This document shows positions 10,175-22,911 of a DNA stretch of 64,000 bases, one piece after another; position 1 is the stretch's first letter; the number at the start of each line of letters is the position of its first letter. A model generated the notes under the pieces. It searched no databases. It saw nothing but the letters and a program-made list of their open reading frames with translations, and had not been told where the DNA came from. A program made the position numbers and the translations under genes. Location: contig OZ022339.1 in the NCBI GenBank assembly GCA_963989245.1, positions 43,724,669 to 43,788,668 of the forward strand. Reading direction: 5' to 3'. Source of the DNA: Nansenia antarctica (Eukaryota > Chordata > Actinopteri > Argentiniformes > Microstomatidae).

Positions 10175-11972
10175 GCTGACATCCTGCGTGTCTGGGAGCT
10201 GTTTTCATTAGCTGTGCTAGTTTCCTTCTAGAGGAATCTAGAGAACACCAGGCTTATTTAGGAGGTATTTCTAGTATTTCTGACATTTCTGACGTGAGTG
10301 GCTCTGATGTCATAACAGGATAAAATGATAGCAGTGTAGCAGTGTTCTCAATTTATTTGGAGAATCCAAGCTGGTTAACTCTGACAGTAGATAGCATTGG
10401 TCATGAAGTCTGGTCCCTACATACATGAAAAGAATGCACATAAGAATGTGTTAGTTATCCTCGATTGATCTCAAGAGTTGAATTCTCCCTGACAAGATCT
10501 GCAATATTTTACTGTTGAAAATCTATTCTAGAAGTTGATCCTTTCTCTTGTCACTTGTTGTGATTGTCTCTTTATAATAATGAGCATTCTTGAGGAGAAT
10601 CTACAATAGAGTTGCACCTTAACCTTTCATCAAATCATTCCTGTCGGACTCATCTTTACGAGGGACCTTACTCACATCTATGGAGGACTGGAAGTCTCTG
10701 TGGAAGGGCTAAATAGGCCTCTCATATGTCACAGCCCTCACAGAAGCAAGGGGGGGGGGGAGACAGAGAGGGGGTGGGGGGGTAATCTCACAAACCGGCC
10801 AGAGCACCAGGGGACATACCAATTCGGTCCAAAAACAGTCCACATAACAGCGCATGGCTCATAACATGGCTCCACTTGATCCATGACCAACTGAACTTCA
10901 AAGGTGGTGGAGGTGGAGGTTTGTGGGGATAAAAAAAAAAATGCCAAGCCTTAATTTATAGGTATCCTTATCTTAATAGTCTATTACCATAGAGGTCCCA
11001 ATTCTCTTCTCCAACCCTCCATCTCTTTCATTCAGTCTCATCCGACACGATCTCCAGTTGCCAGCTTGACAGCAGGGCTTCTATTGAGACTCAAATCAAA
11101 CTATGTGTCCAGCCTCCCCACTCCATGTGCCAGAGACAGAGACAGAGAGACCATAGGAAGGTACAAGGTGTTGACATACTGTATAAGCAGACTATGCTGT
11201 GCAGCTTCTCATTGGGTTAGCTTGAATGAAGAATCAAATGTATTTGAGGGCTGATTCAAATAGTACTGCCTTAAAATACCAAAATCTTCCATTTTGTTTA
11301 ATAAGATGGAATGACAAAGGCCCTTTTTTGCTAAACTATGTTACGCTCTCTGTTTGCAAACCATTCTAGGGTTATTTAAGCAGATTTTAGAGAATTTTCT
11401 TGAGGTTTCTTGAGATTTGTGAAGGCGTGACAGATCAAAGTGTACAAAGACTATGTTTTTCATCATTTTATATTAGGTGCTTTCTTGGAATGCTATACAA
11501 GTATTATAAGTTTGAAAAGTGTATCATTACTGCACTGTTAGAGTTGGGGAGTGGTAACAGAGATGTGTATCTTTAAGTGGAAGTGTCTATTTTTTGTTTC
11601 AAGGAGTCTCAGACTTTTTTGGAGAGACTTTTCATGAGTACATTCTGTGGTTGTGCTGTTAATATCTAATGAAAAATCATCCTGTGAAGAACAGATTGTC
11701 AGAGAAACAACAGAAAAGAGCTACTTCTCCAACCTGTCACACACTTATCAACATGAAATTAAAATGGAGAGAAAAGTTAATAGCCATAAACATTTTCAGG
11801 AAGGGACACTTTTTATCCAGTAGGACGCTAACATTCAGTATGTTACTCCAGTTCTGTTAAGACCTCAGTACATACTGTGTCAGGATGGCCATTATTGAGC
11901 TGTCACTGTCGAAACTTCAAACAGCCTTTCATTACCTTCTCTACCTTACACACACAAAGACACAGACGCAAA

Positions 11973-11973
<1 letters not shown>

Positions 11974-12021
<48 letters not shown>
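11974..12021. repeat. (CA)n microsatellite
   Basis: Nearly pure CA run of about 48 bp. Confidence 0.9.
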
Positions 12022-12022
<1 letters not shown>

Positions 12023-13115
12023 GCTCTTATTCCACATCTACCTGTCACCAGGCAGGCAGGCCAGCCCCTCTCCCTGCTGGTGATTAACCTTGGCTGTGGG
12101 AGAGAGGCAGTCAGTAACGACAGAGGGAAGCCAGCCATGTATTCACAGGTTACGGAGGGGAGGGGGGAGGGGAGGACAGGAGGAGTGGGGGCTGAATGAT
12201 GACTAATGCAACGGCAGGCTTTGATCACTCTCTCCCTCCACTTTCACTGTTAATGAGAACAAGTGGAAGAACTGTGATTCTCTGTTTCTCTAAGCTACTA
12301 ATAAGGAACTAGTGGAGGCAGAGAGAGGAGAGAGAGAGGACAGATTGATGAATACAGACATATGGATGTTCTGAGGACAAACTGGCTGGTCAGGTCTCCA
12401 AAGGTGGTTCTGCTGCATTACCCAGAGGCCATCAGCACTTCTCCGAAACGTTTTGTGCTGAAGGTTGAAGCCATCTGTCCTTAAGACTGCCATAGCGGTA
12501 GCCCACACGAATCGATAAGCGCCCGTCGACTCCGGTAACTGATAATGATGATCTTCATCTCCCTGGATGAATGATTTGAACTGTGGCCATGTCTGTGGTT
12601 TGCCAGCACCATGTCCCCCACTGGCACCCAGGGGTACTTTCATTCACTTGGTTCCTTGCAGTTCTTTTATTTATTTTTTAAATGAGCATTTCACTGTCAT
12701 CATCTTCAATAACCCTAAAGTCTGTATTTTAATTAGAGCTAGGGAGTCAGGGAGACAAAGAATCAATAAAGTTCTCTTGTGTTTTATCAGGAGTTGCTGA
12801 AAGCTCATTCTCCATAAAGTTCTTCAAGTAAGTGCGCCATAATAACTTTTCATTATGGCACATCCGCTGTTCTCTGTTGCCAATGTAAATCTATTTTTCT
12901 TTTTACAGCCATTTACTCTTACATTGTAGGGCTAACGTAAAGTTTATTTTGTCATGTTGCCAAGTTGTGCTCCAACCATGGTTTGAAGACCCTAATGGTT
13001 GCAGTTCTGCGTTGTGGGGCATTTTCATATGCTTGATTGACTCTCCTAGCAGAGAGGAGCTCCCTGCAGTCTGGGGTGGTTGTAAACATGACTGCTGTAT
13101 GTTATTTGAGTAAAC

Positions 13116-13490
13116 AAGGCAAGGCAAGGCACATTTATTTCTATAGCACATATTCGTACAACTTAATGTATACTCATAGTGCTTCATATAAAACATGAGA
13201 TAAAATAACAGTTAATAAGTGAAAAATAAAATGAGCCATCATATAACATTCTGTAAAATTAAAAGCCGAACAAACGAAGTAAGATACTGTAGCAATAAAT
13301 AAAACAAATCAATCAGTTAAAAAAAAAAAAGCCTAGCCTAACTCAAACTAACTAAAATACACTCAATTAAAAACCGAACAGAACATTCAGCATTTTTTTT
13401 TTAATTGATACAGATGGGTCTGACCTAATGTATAGTGACAGCAAGTTCCAATGTTTTACTGCATAGTGAGCGAATGCTGCCTGTCACACA
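13116..13490 (-). mobile_element. L2-type LINE 3' end
   Basis: The plus strand starts AAGGCAAGGCAAGGCACATT, the complement of the (TTGCC)n tail used by fish L2 elements, followed by CTATAGCACAT and an A-rich UTR. The far end has the remains of the C-terminal region (TTCCAATGTTTTACTGCATA). There is no reverse transcriptase; this is a 5'-truncated copy. Confidence 0.65.
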
Positions 13491-13559
13491 TATCTGATAC
13501 TGTATATCATATATCATCTACTGGACGAGAGATCCTGTAGGATTGTTCAGTCATCCATG

Positions 13560-13672
13560 CTAGATGGCTAACCGATAACCGCTGTGCTTTCTTGGCCAGG
13601 TCTCCCTAGAAAAAAAGATGTTAATCTCAAGGGACCTCCTGGTTAAATAAAGGTTATATAAAAATGTAAAAA
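13560..13672 (+). mobile_element. LINE 3' tail of a second family
   Basis: The block TTGGCCAGGTCTCCCTAGAA and GGGACCTCCTGGTTAAATAA, then AGGTTATATAAAAA, matches the 3' terminus of a common fish CR1/L2-like LINE. Only about 110 bp remain. Confidence 0.55.
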
Positions 13673-14946
13673 TGAATAAACATTGCCTCATCTATTAGGG
13701 AGGCCCCCACCTATCACAACAGAGGACATGGTGACATTTATCATAGAGGATTCTCACTGGTCTATCCAGCAACTGCTTGTGATGGTAATAATGATGAAAG
13801 ACTAAACTATAAGAACTAAACATTCCACGTTGGTCTTGTGGTGAGGACCCAACCCACTTGTTATGATGCTGAAAATGTCAATTTGCTAAAGGCATACAAA
13901 TGTTCTTGTGCTGTGAAAAGATTTGCTTGAAAGTGTTGCTTTGCTATCCTCATAGGATGAAAAGATGCTGATGGTATTTTAATCCCAAAGGTTCATGCTG
14001 AAGTCTCTCAACAATATGAGGCAAAGTTATCATAGTTATTTATAGTTTTCAGAGAACCTAGAGAAAGATTTTCTTAGGAATGTAAGCCGTGTAAGGATGT
14101 AGGCATCGTTAACTGTGGGGACAAAGGGATTTACAAAGAAGCATGGTTAAGACAATATGAAACGCTTTATCAATGTCATCATGTTCAATGTACAAAATAT
14201 ACAAGTCATTGCTTAATGAGGGCTAGCATGGTTCTATTATTATGCACAAGGTTACACAATTTCTACTATGAAGAATATGGTGTATGCTTACTTGTGTATG
14301 GTTAATCGATTAAAAATTATCTAATATTTTCAAAGAAAGTATTATTTTTCTCTCCTGCAAATTTATATATTTTTTCCTTCTCTTCAATATCTTTGCTGCA
14401 TACAGTATGCATGTTTTGACTACAATTACCATCATGGGACAAGTTGAAATATTCAGTTATCCAAATCTCTGTTAGAAATAATCACAAAAGGGTGCTTATG
14501 AAATGTTATTCAATTAGTTGCGTCTGAAAGATTGAGTCTGTAAGATTTCAGGAAGACAGACATATTTTCCTCCCTTTTAATAATGAATGTAGCATGAAGC
14601 TCCTTCAGAAATTGGGCCACATGCAATATCCCTTCAGTTATTGCACGTATATGGAGTTCTGACGGTGGCAGACATGAATCCTCATAAAGATTCTGTTGAA
14701 GATCTGGGATTCAGGCAACTGTGTGTAATGTGGAGTCAGCAACCTGTCCATGACACGTGCCGGGAATCTCAATGTCATTGAAATCAATAGCCCTCATATA
14801 GCAGAACCTTACAAACAGGTTTTTATCTCCCTCTAGATGATGTTTACAGAATCTCTCCAACGTAAGCATTAGCACAAGGTCAATCCCAGGCCGTATCTCT
14901 TGGCTGAGCAGAACAGGTGATGAAGTTACACTAACATTTGACATTT
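13673..14946. other. Intergenic, nothing recognised
   Basis: AT-rich unique-looking DNA between FNDC5 and S100PBP. I see no exon, repeat family or RNA gene. Confidence 0.5.
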
Positions 14947-14990
14947 TCGGCATTTAGCAGACGCCTTTGTCCAAAGCGACTTACAACAAC
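14947..14990 (-). mobile_element. SINE/LINE 3' tail remnant
   Basis: The complement of GTCGCTTTGGACAAAGGCGT, then CTGCTAAATGCC, the conserved tail shared by many fish SINEs. No tRNA-like head is visible beside it. Confidence 0.6.
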
Positions 14991-15617
14991 AACTACATTT
15001 GTCTAAGTAGGTAAATCATCTATCCATTAGTCATAGCAAGAAGAAGTAATCTCTGCTCAGGCCAGGGGCCAGTTTGGAGTTGACAACCATCTCACAAACA
15101 CACTTCTTGGCCTTAGAACAGTTGTACTTCATACTACATGATTGTTTGTCTGACAAAACTCCTAACTCTGGAGACCACAATCGTACAGCTCTGAGATATT
15201 GATAGTAACAAACAAACATATTAGACTCAGATCAACAGCACTCACATTGCTGAGAGGGTCTTTCACATGATGCAGTAATAGACTAATTATAATAACACTA
15301 ATTGTCCGTGGGTGTAGAGAAGTCCTGTAGCTCTCCTCTCCCACACCCGTGCAGAGCAGTCTGCACACAATGGGTCACGAGGCACACACGCACACACACA
15401 CACACGCAGGCAAGCAGCACGCACACACACACACGCACGACAGAGTATCTGTGGAGCCAGGCTTACTTGAATAGTCTGCATTATTCAATGGATGGAGACC
15501 ATACTGATAGGCCTTACACGCGTGTCCATCAGTGCAATTCACCTACTACACTACTGTAGTACACACACACCTGACTCAAACACTACTGTAGTACACCTGA
15601 CTGTGTGCACGCATGTA

Positions 15618-15619
15618 CA

Positions 15620-15661
<42 letters not shown>
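15618..15661. repeat. (CA)n microsatellite
   Basis: CA run that served as the insertion target of the adjoining hAT-type element; its last eight bases form one candidate target-site copy. Confidence 0.85.
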
Positions 15662-15665
<4 letters not shown>

Positions 15666-16208
15666 GTTTTTCCTGGCTCAAAATGAGGCGGAGGTGGTAC
15701 CAGTGGTGTTTGACATCGGGGGGGGGACCCATGAAGCAGGGCTGTCTGGGGGTCCTTAAACGAGCATCAAACACTTTATTTCTTGCATTCTGGTGAATTG
15801 ATATGCACCAGTTTGTGCCCTTTCTGCATCAATTTATGGTAGAAATGTCATTATTTATTTAAAGGAAAACACAATATTCAGGCACCAGATGACCAATCAA
15901 AATATAATGTAATATAATGCAATATAAGGCTCTCAGGTATTCTGTACTTTCAAATATGTATTCTCCTTGAGCAGTCAATATCAACTATCAGCTATTTCGC
16001 TGGCAAAAACGAAAGCTAACTTAATTGCGAAACAGCGCCCCCGCCACTAAGTCGGCTCAGTGCCGCAATTGCAGTTAGAAATGACAGAAATCCACCGAGT
16101 GCAACGCTTGTAGAAAATACGACTGTCAGAGTTTTGTCGAGAATTGGAGGCGGCTAGAAATATAACGGAGGCGACCGCCTCAAAATCCTCTATGCAGGAA
16201 AAACCCTG
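15662..16208. mobile_element. Non-autonomous hAT-type transposon, 547 bp
   Basis: The ends are an inverted pair: CAGGGTTTTTCCTG at the left and CAGGAAAAACCCTG at the right. A second shared block (AAAATGAGGCGGAGG left, CCTCCG...GCCTCAAAAT right) extends the inverted similarity. The flanks CACACACA and CACACAGT agree at six of eight bases, consistent with a decayed 8-bp hAT target duplication. No transposase is visible. Confidence 0.75.
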
Positions 16209-16334
16209 CACACAGTCAGAAATGTTCACATAAAGACAATACCATGAGCGGCAGAATGCAACAAATTGATCTAACTTGTGCAAATAAGATACATCCAGTT
16301 CTTCTTTCTCCTGACTGCAAGCATACAGTACACA

Positions 16335-18428
16335 CAGGGCGCCGCTAAGGGGGTGGTAAGTTAGGACGATTCTAAGGGCCCAGCACTGACAGGGGCCCAT
16401 GAGAATCTTAAAAAAAAAAAAAAAAAATATACAATTTTTTTTATATTATTATTATCATCATAAGGACGTTAATGTAGCCGACTTCAAATTATAATTCTAT
16501 GTATTAAAAAAAGTCACAAAAGAAACAAACTGGAGTTTTGTTTCTCTATGTTTAACAAAATTAAGCCTTATTATTTACCCCTCTATTTATTCACTGCATG
16601 GTTCAGTCCACCGCGCGCGAGCTGCTAGACTAGAGGAACGTTACCGCGAATATTCTGACAAGGTTTCCATGACCAACACGTCCTGCTGTAGTATGTGTGT
16701 GGGACAGATGGAGGACAGCCAGATTGGAAATGCATCAAATGTACGTGTGCGTGGACGTGTGCGTGCGTGGACGATGTCGTGAAAGGCAAAGCCAAAGTCA
16801 GGGTCTCAAAAGAGAAAAGTAAAAAAAAAAAAAAAAAGTGGTTTAGTGATCTAATCACTGTGTGGATGATCTAGTTAGCTCGCTATAGCTAATTAACATT
16901 AACTTCAAGTATAGTTAACTTACAGTGCACTGTCAGTATAATTTCAGTTAAATGTATGAGATGAGGTCAATTTTGGTCCAAATATAGGTTATTAGAGCTC
17001 AGTGAATTTGTATCCAGCAGCTATGCACTCTTGCTATAGCTAGCTAGCTAGCTAACTAGTATAATGTTACATGCTAATCACGTCATGCACAGATGCACCT
17101 CCCAGTTAAAGGAGAAGGAGGTGAGCAGTAGGAGTTTGGGGTTAACAAACAGATTTTGAATATTTTAATGTATGCTGCATTACCATGCAAGCATTGAATA
17201 CAACTTTAGCTAATATTCATATTTAGTTAATAGTTCTTCCAGTAATTGCAATAACATTGACCACTGGCATCTTAGTAATATTGTTAGCTAGCTAGATAAC
17301 ATTTAAGTTAGCTAATCTGGTGTAATGTATGTATTACTATGTTAATACTATTATAGGACATCTTATGAATTATGTACCTATGGATACTCCATGCCAGGGC
17401 CCTCTTCAAGCAAGGCAGCCAGAGAGGAGAGCAGAGGTGGTGGGGTAGTGGTGGTCTAGTAGTGGATAGTGAGTTGGACTTGTGATCAGAAGGTTGTGAG
17501 TTCAAATCCCGCCTGAAACCACACCATTACTAGTGTGCCCTTGGGTAAGGCACTTAGCCCTCAGTTACTCCAGGGGGAATGTCCCTGTAATTCGTAATTG
17601 TTTGGATTAAAAGCGTCTGCTAAATGGCAAAATTAATTACAATTTAAAAAATTAAGAGGTAAAGAGGCAGAAGAAGAAGAGCAAGAAGTAACAAAGGACA
17701 ATGACAGCAGCACAGCAAGTTGGCTTCATCACTAGATTTTAAGGATCTTATTAAAGATTTTGCTACTAAGAAGGCCCAGCGTTTAGCTTTGATTTGATTT
17801 GATCTCTTTACTCCTATCTTGAATCGTTGTGCATTAGGCTAGATATAGTTTTTAGCTCTCCAGGTATACTATTCCACAGTACTGCCGCAGTGTAAAAATA
17901 AAAATCTTCCCATTTCACATTCAATTTCGCTGGCACCATGTCTGTGTTGCTCCCTCTTGTATAAGACACGTTTGTCTTTGTGTGAAACAAGCAATGCTGA
18001 GTCAGTAAATATCTCTCTGCTGTAATTCTTCATTGATCTAATCCTGACAGTATTATGGCCAACTGATCTTTACAAGATCTACATTTATTTAGACACAATA
18101 CCACCCCATTAAAATTATATTTTTTACTTTTTGTGTGATTTATACTTTCATAATTGGGTTCCAATCTTCATTTAATTATAATTTTGTCCTTGTGTTGTTC
18201 AAGTCTTAATTTAATAAGTTAAAGAATGTTGAGATTTCTTTGCTGAATTGTTGATTCCTGTATTAACTGTAATTTTAAATTACATTTACAAAAGATCCAT
18301 CATTGGATTTCTTGCAGTGCATCAATAGTTCATCAACTTCAACTGGGTTTAGGTTGATGGGTGGTTTAGGTGGGGGGGCCCAAAATGATATTCTGTCATG
18401 GGGCCCAGAATCTCTAGCGGCGCCCCTG
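16335..18428. mobile_element. hAT-type transposon, 2.1 kb, with perfect 8-bp target duplication
   Basis: The left end reads CAGGGCGCCGCTA and the right end TAGCGGCGCCCCTG, an inverted terminal repeat followed inward by GGGCCC-rich blocks on both sides. Both flanks are exactly AGTACACA, an 8-bp duplication diagnostic of hAT-like insertion. No transposase is recognisable inside, and the interior is AT-rich with a nested SINE, so this is a decayed or non-autonomous copy. Confidence 0.85.
17441..17628 (+). mobile_element. tRNA-derived SINE nested in the hAT element
   Basis: The head resembles a tRNA promoter: GGGTAGTGGTGGTCTAGTAG as A box and GGTTGTGAGTTCAAATCCCG as B box. The tail is TTTGGATTAAAAGCGTCTGC then TAAATGGC, the LINE-derived end of many fish SINEs. 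Pol III transcription of this copy is possible but not shown. Confidence 0.8.
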
Positions 18429-18501
18429 AGTACACACACAATGTTCATGCATAAGACGATGGCAAGCCACAGGAATCCACACAAACACACACTGTTCAAA
18501 C

Positions 18502-19521
18502 CAGTGGCGGCTGTTGCCAAAATGTTTGGCACCAGGGTGGGGCACAGCAGTGTGGTGGGGGGGTCCTCTTCCCGATTTTTTTTCCGCGTGCACGATTTCT
18601 TTTTCGCGTGCACGCGCATAAAACACGCACTGGCGCTCGAAACAAAGACGTAATTTCACTTTACCCACGCAATACCCACTTAAACATGTGTGAGGATACG
18701 TAACGGCGTTTTGTGACAGAACTTTCACTTTCATTCATGAAATTCACCCCGTCTGTGTTACTGTTTACACAAGTACAATCACAGTGTGACAGTCAGATGG
18801 AGCATTCGGTAAACATCAACAGCAAGGTAATGCATCAGCTGAGTTAAAGAAAACCAACTCTTACCTTTGATGACAGAACATGAGCCGTGTTTACCGTACC
18901 TCCGTCGGTGATTTTAGAGGCAATATATTATTTTTGCCCCGCGCATATTGCTATGAATAGTTCGAAGATAGGTGCTTGCACGTTAGGTACGAGGCTGCTC
19001 GGTTAACCCATTAGCGGGAACATTATTAGTTGCACAAAATAGGCTGATTTAATTGACCATGAACATCAGAGACAGACATTACGAATGTTCATTTAAAATA
19101 CTCCGGAAGCCCGGAAGTAAACCGGAAGTCGGAAGTCCTCAGCATAATGCATTGTCTGCAATACAACCGGAGATTCAGGACGCACATTTATGCACCCTGG
19201 CCAAGAAATAGAGACAGCCAATTGGAGCGCTGCTACAGCTCACGTGTAAGCGAAAAGTATTCGTCATGGCATAGACTTGCATTGACCGGCGCCCCGCGTT
19301 CTCCCCCTATGTATTTTAACAGTGAGTTTTACACACACACACAGATAAAAATGTTTATTGTATTGGAGGATTTTTAATGAATGCTGATAGGCGCCGACAG
19401 AATATCAGCCGCATTTTGTGAATAAACAATGTTTATTTAAAAAAAAAACTTTTACAAATCGCAACTAGGAAGTGAAGGTGGGGGCGGCGCCCCAGCGCCC
19501 TCTATCGGCCAGCCGCCACTG
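18502..19521. mobile_element. hAT-type transposon, 1.0 kb
   Basis: The ends are CAGTGGCGGCTG and its complement CAGCCGCCACTG. Flanks GTTCAAAC and GTGCAAAC match at seven of eight bases, a slightly decayed 8-bp target duplication. The interior is CpG-rich with no transposase. Part of the interior recurs at 1732-1850 in opposite orientation, which shows this is a multi-copy family. Confidence 0.82.
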
Positions 19522-19574
19522 GTGCAAACCTCTCACGGTTGCAGGCATCTACTGTGATGCTTTTGTTTGGTTTA

Positions 19575-19640
19575 TTCTTCCCACCCAACACCTATCCTTT
19601 ACCCCCAACACCCATCCTTTACCCCCAACACCCCAACCCC
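19575..19640. repeat. Short C-rich minisatellite
   Basis: Three to four copies of a unit like CCCAACACCCATCCTTTACC, degenerating to the right. Confidence 0.7.
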
Positions 19641-19908
19641 CTGTCTCTGCCCCACCACAATTCATGTATTCTTTTACTCCATTTATATATTTATATATTT
19701 TATATAAATAAAATGTTTTCATTGCATTTGAAGTTTTGTTTGTTTTTCATTAAGAGATGAAGTCACTACCAAGGATCACATGACATTGAATGAAATAGAA
19801 GTATAAAGGAGGTTACACAACTTTTTAAGCTGATCCAACACAGAAATTAAAGTGAGTAATTTAGCAAATTCACCATCAAATTTGACTTGTTGCACATGCA
19901 CACACACA

Positions 19909-21540
<1,632 letters not shown>

Positions 21541-21542
21541 AT

Positions 21543-21690
21543 GGGATAGAGACAGTAGAGATTGACAGGAAGGATGGGTGAGAGAGAGGAGGAATAACAT
21601 GCAGGATATGTCGACTGCCACAATCGAACCAGGGACCCTATGATTACATGGCTGATTCCTTAGTGTGCTACGCCACCAAGCACCCCATAC
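21543..21690 (-). mobile_element. tRNA-like SINE remnant
   Basis: Contains ATCGAACCAGGGACC, the complement of a B-box-like GGTCCCTGGTTCGAT, followed by GTGCTACGCCACCAAGCACC, which resembles a tRNA 5' half in reverse. The other side is the GA-rich body seen in a common fish SINE. Not a functional tRNA. Confidence 0.5.
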
Positions 21691-21800
21691 AAACGTTTTT
21701 CATAGTCAAATAAGAAGGAAGAGAGAAATCAGGTTAGGCTTCAGTTAAGGTTGCCCAGTGCAAGTTATCAAGCATGGCTAATTTGATGACTGTCATTCAT

Positions 21801-21829
21801 TTATATATATATACATATATATATATATA
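21801..21829. repeat. (TA)n run, left of MITE
   Basis: TA dinucleotides with one TAC interruption, directly abutting the palindromic element. Confidence 0.85.
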
Positions 21830-21979
21830 TGTTACGGTACATGTGGGAATACGGTACATGTGGGAAAAATAGGGTTAGGGTTAGGTGCTACGTCGACTTA
21901 GTACATGCTGGCATGTCTAACCCTAACCCCAACCCTATTTTTCCCACATGTACCGTCTTCCCACATGTACCGTAACATA
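21828..21979. mobile_element. Palindromic MITE carrying telomere-like repeats
   Basis: An inverted repeat whose arms start TGTTACGGTACATGTGGGAA and contain ACGGTACATGTGGGAAAAAT and AGGGTTAGGGTTAG. The right arm is the complement, with one variant unit (AACCCTAACCCCAACCC). The central loop is only about 35 bp. It lies between TA runs, so a TA target duplication is likely but cannot be separated from the microsatellite. No coding capacity. Confidence 0.75.
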
Positions 21980-21981
21980 CA

Positions 21982-21982
<1 letters not shown>

Positions 21983-22036
<54 letters not shown>
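21983..22036. repeat. (TA)n run, right of MITE
   Basis: About 27 pure TA units beside the palindromic element; probably expanded from the insertion target. Confidence 0.9.
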
Positions 22037-22037
<1 letters not shown>

Positions 22038-22224
22038 TCAATGTGTGCTCATGACTAAAACCCCTGTGAGAAACAGACAATCACAGGCTAGTAGCACTAG
22101 GTATGTGTGCCAGAGGTTGAACAAGGTGACAATATAAAACACTTGGCAGAATGTGCTAGGCCCATATTTCAGGGCACAATGAACAAAGGATGGAAGAAAG
22201 AAAATAGAGTAAAGAACAATATAG

Positions 22225-22817
22225 CCTCCCAGGATATCAACTTTATTGCCAGACACTCATAACAAAAGTTTGTACCTGAGTGCAAGTAATTGAGTAGGCT
22301 AATTGAGTAATCACTCAAGTAATTGAGTGCAACATTGACATCTCACAGTTTTCAAACAAGTAAACAACGTGCTTTTCAACAAACTTGAGAAAAAGGGTTC
22401 AGGTGCATTAGATAAGGGTTGGGGTTAGGGCAATGGTGATAAGAAAAGATATGTACAAATTTAAAATTCACAATATATCAGATAATCTGACTATTACCAT
22501 TGCACACAAAGAGAAAATCACAGAACAGAAGAAATCACACTGCAATCTCTCACCTTCAAGAGCCACATAGAAATTATCATATAAAATCTTGATCAAACAC
22601 ATGCAAAAAACGAACTTACACATGCAAAAAACAAACAAATAAGTCAAATATTGTTAAAAGATAACAGCTGAACCTGAAGATTGTTGCGCTAGGTATGGGG
22701 TAACATGAAAAGTGACAATGAAATACCCACCCACCCACCCACCCCCTCCCTCCCTCCCTCTCTCTCCTCTGGTGCTTGGGTTTAGGGAATTGGACTCCTC
22801 TCAAACATCTTGGGGAC
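22225..22817 (-). other. s100pbp: S100PBP 3' UTR with poly(A) signal
   Basis: Downstream of the S100PBP stop codon, a canonical AATAAA lies on the minus strand at 22242-22247, giving a 3' UTR of about 590 nt. The UTR includes a CCCACCCACC-type tract. This is the first canonical signal I see, so the endpoint is inferred. Confidence 0.5.
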
Positions 22818-22911
22818 CTAGGAAAAGCGCCGGTGGTTGAGGTGGTTCTGGTTCTGCCAATCATCCAGGGAGAACAATGGGGTTTCATTCCCAAATCGGG
22901 ATCGGTAATTC
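22818..22911 (-). CDS. s100pbp: S100PBP terminal coding exon
   Basis: The acceptor TATTTTAAG follows an AT-rich intron end with an (AAT)n repeat. The exon completes a split Arg codon and encodes NYRSRFGNETPLFSLDDW and NHLNHRRFS before TAG. It corresponds to the conserved human tail. Confidence 0.88.

Larger units (their letters stand above)
9390..13115 (+). other. fndc5: FNDC5 downstream region, probable 3' UTR then intergenic
   Basis: No further exon is recognisable. A canonical AATAAA occurs at 12765-12770, followed by a T-rich GTTCTCTTGTGTTTTATC stretch, and could end a long 3' UTR, but an earlier variant signal could equally be used. The region also holds a 27-base C run and a (CA)n tract. 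The open frames look random. Confidence 0.35.

Noticed and set aside
21600..21690. tRNA gene on the minus strand
   Set aside because: It has a B-box-like word and a tRNA-like half, but no complete cloverleaf or proper A box. It fits a SINE remnant better.
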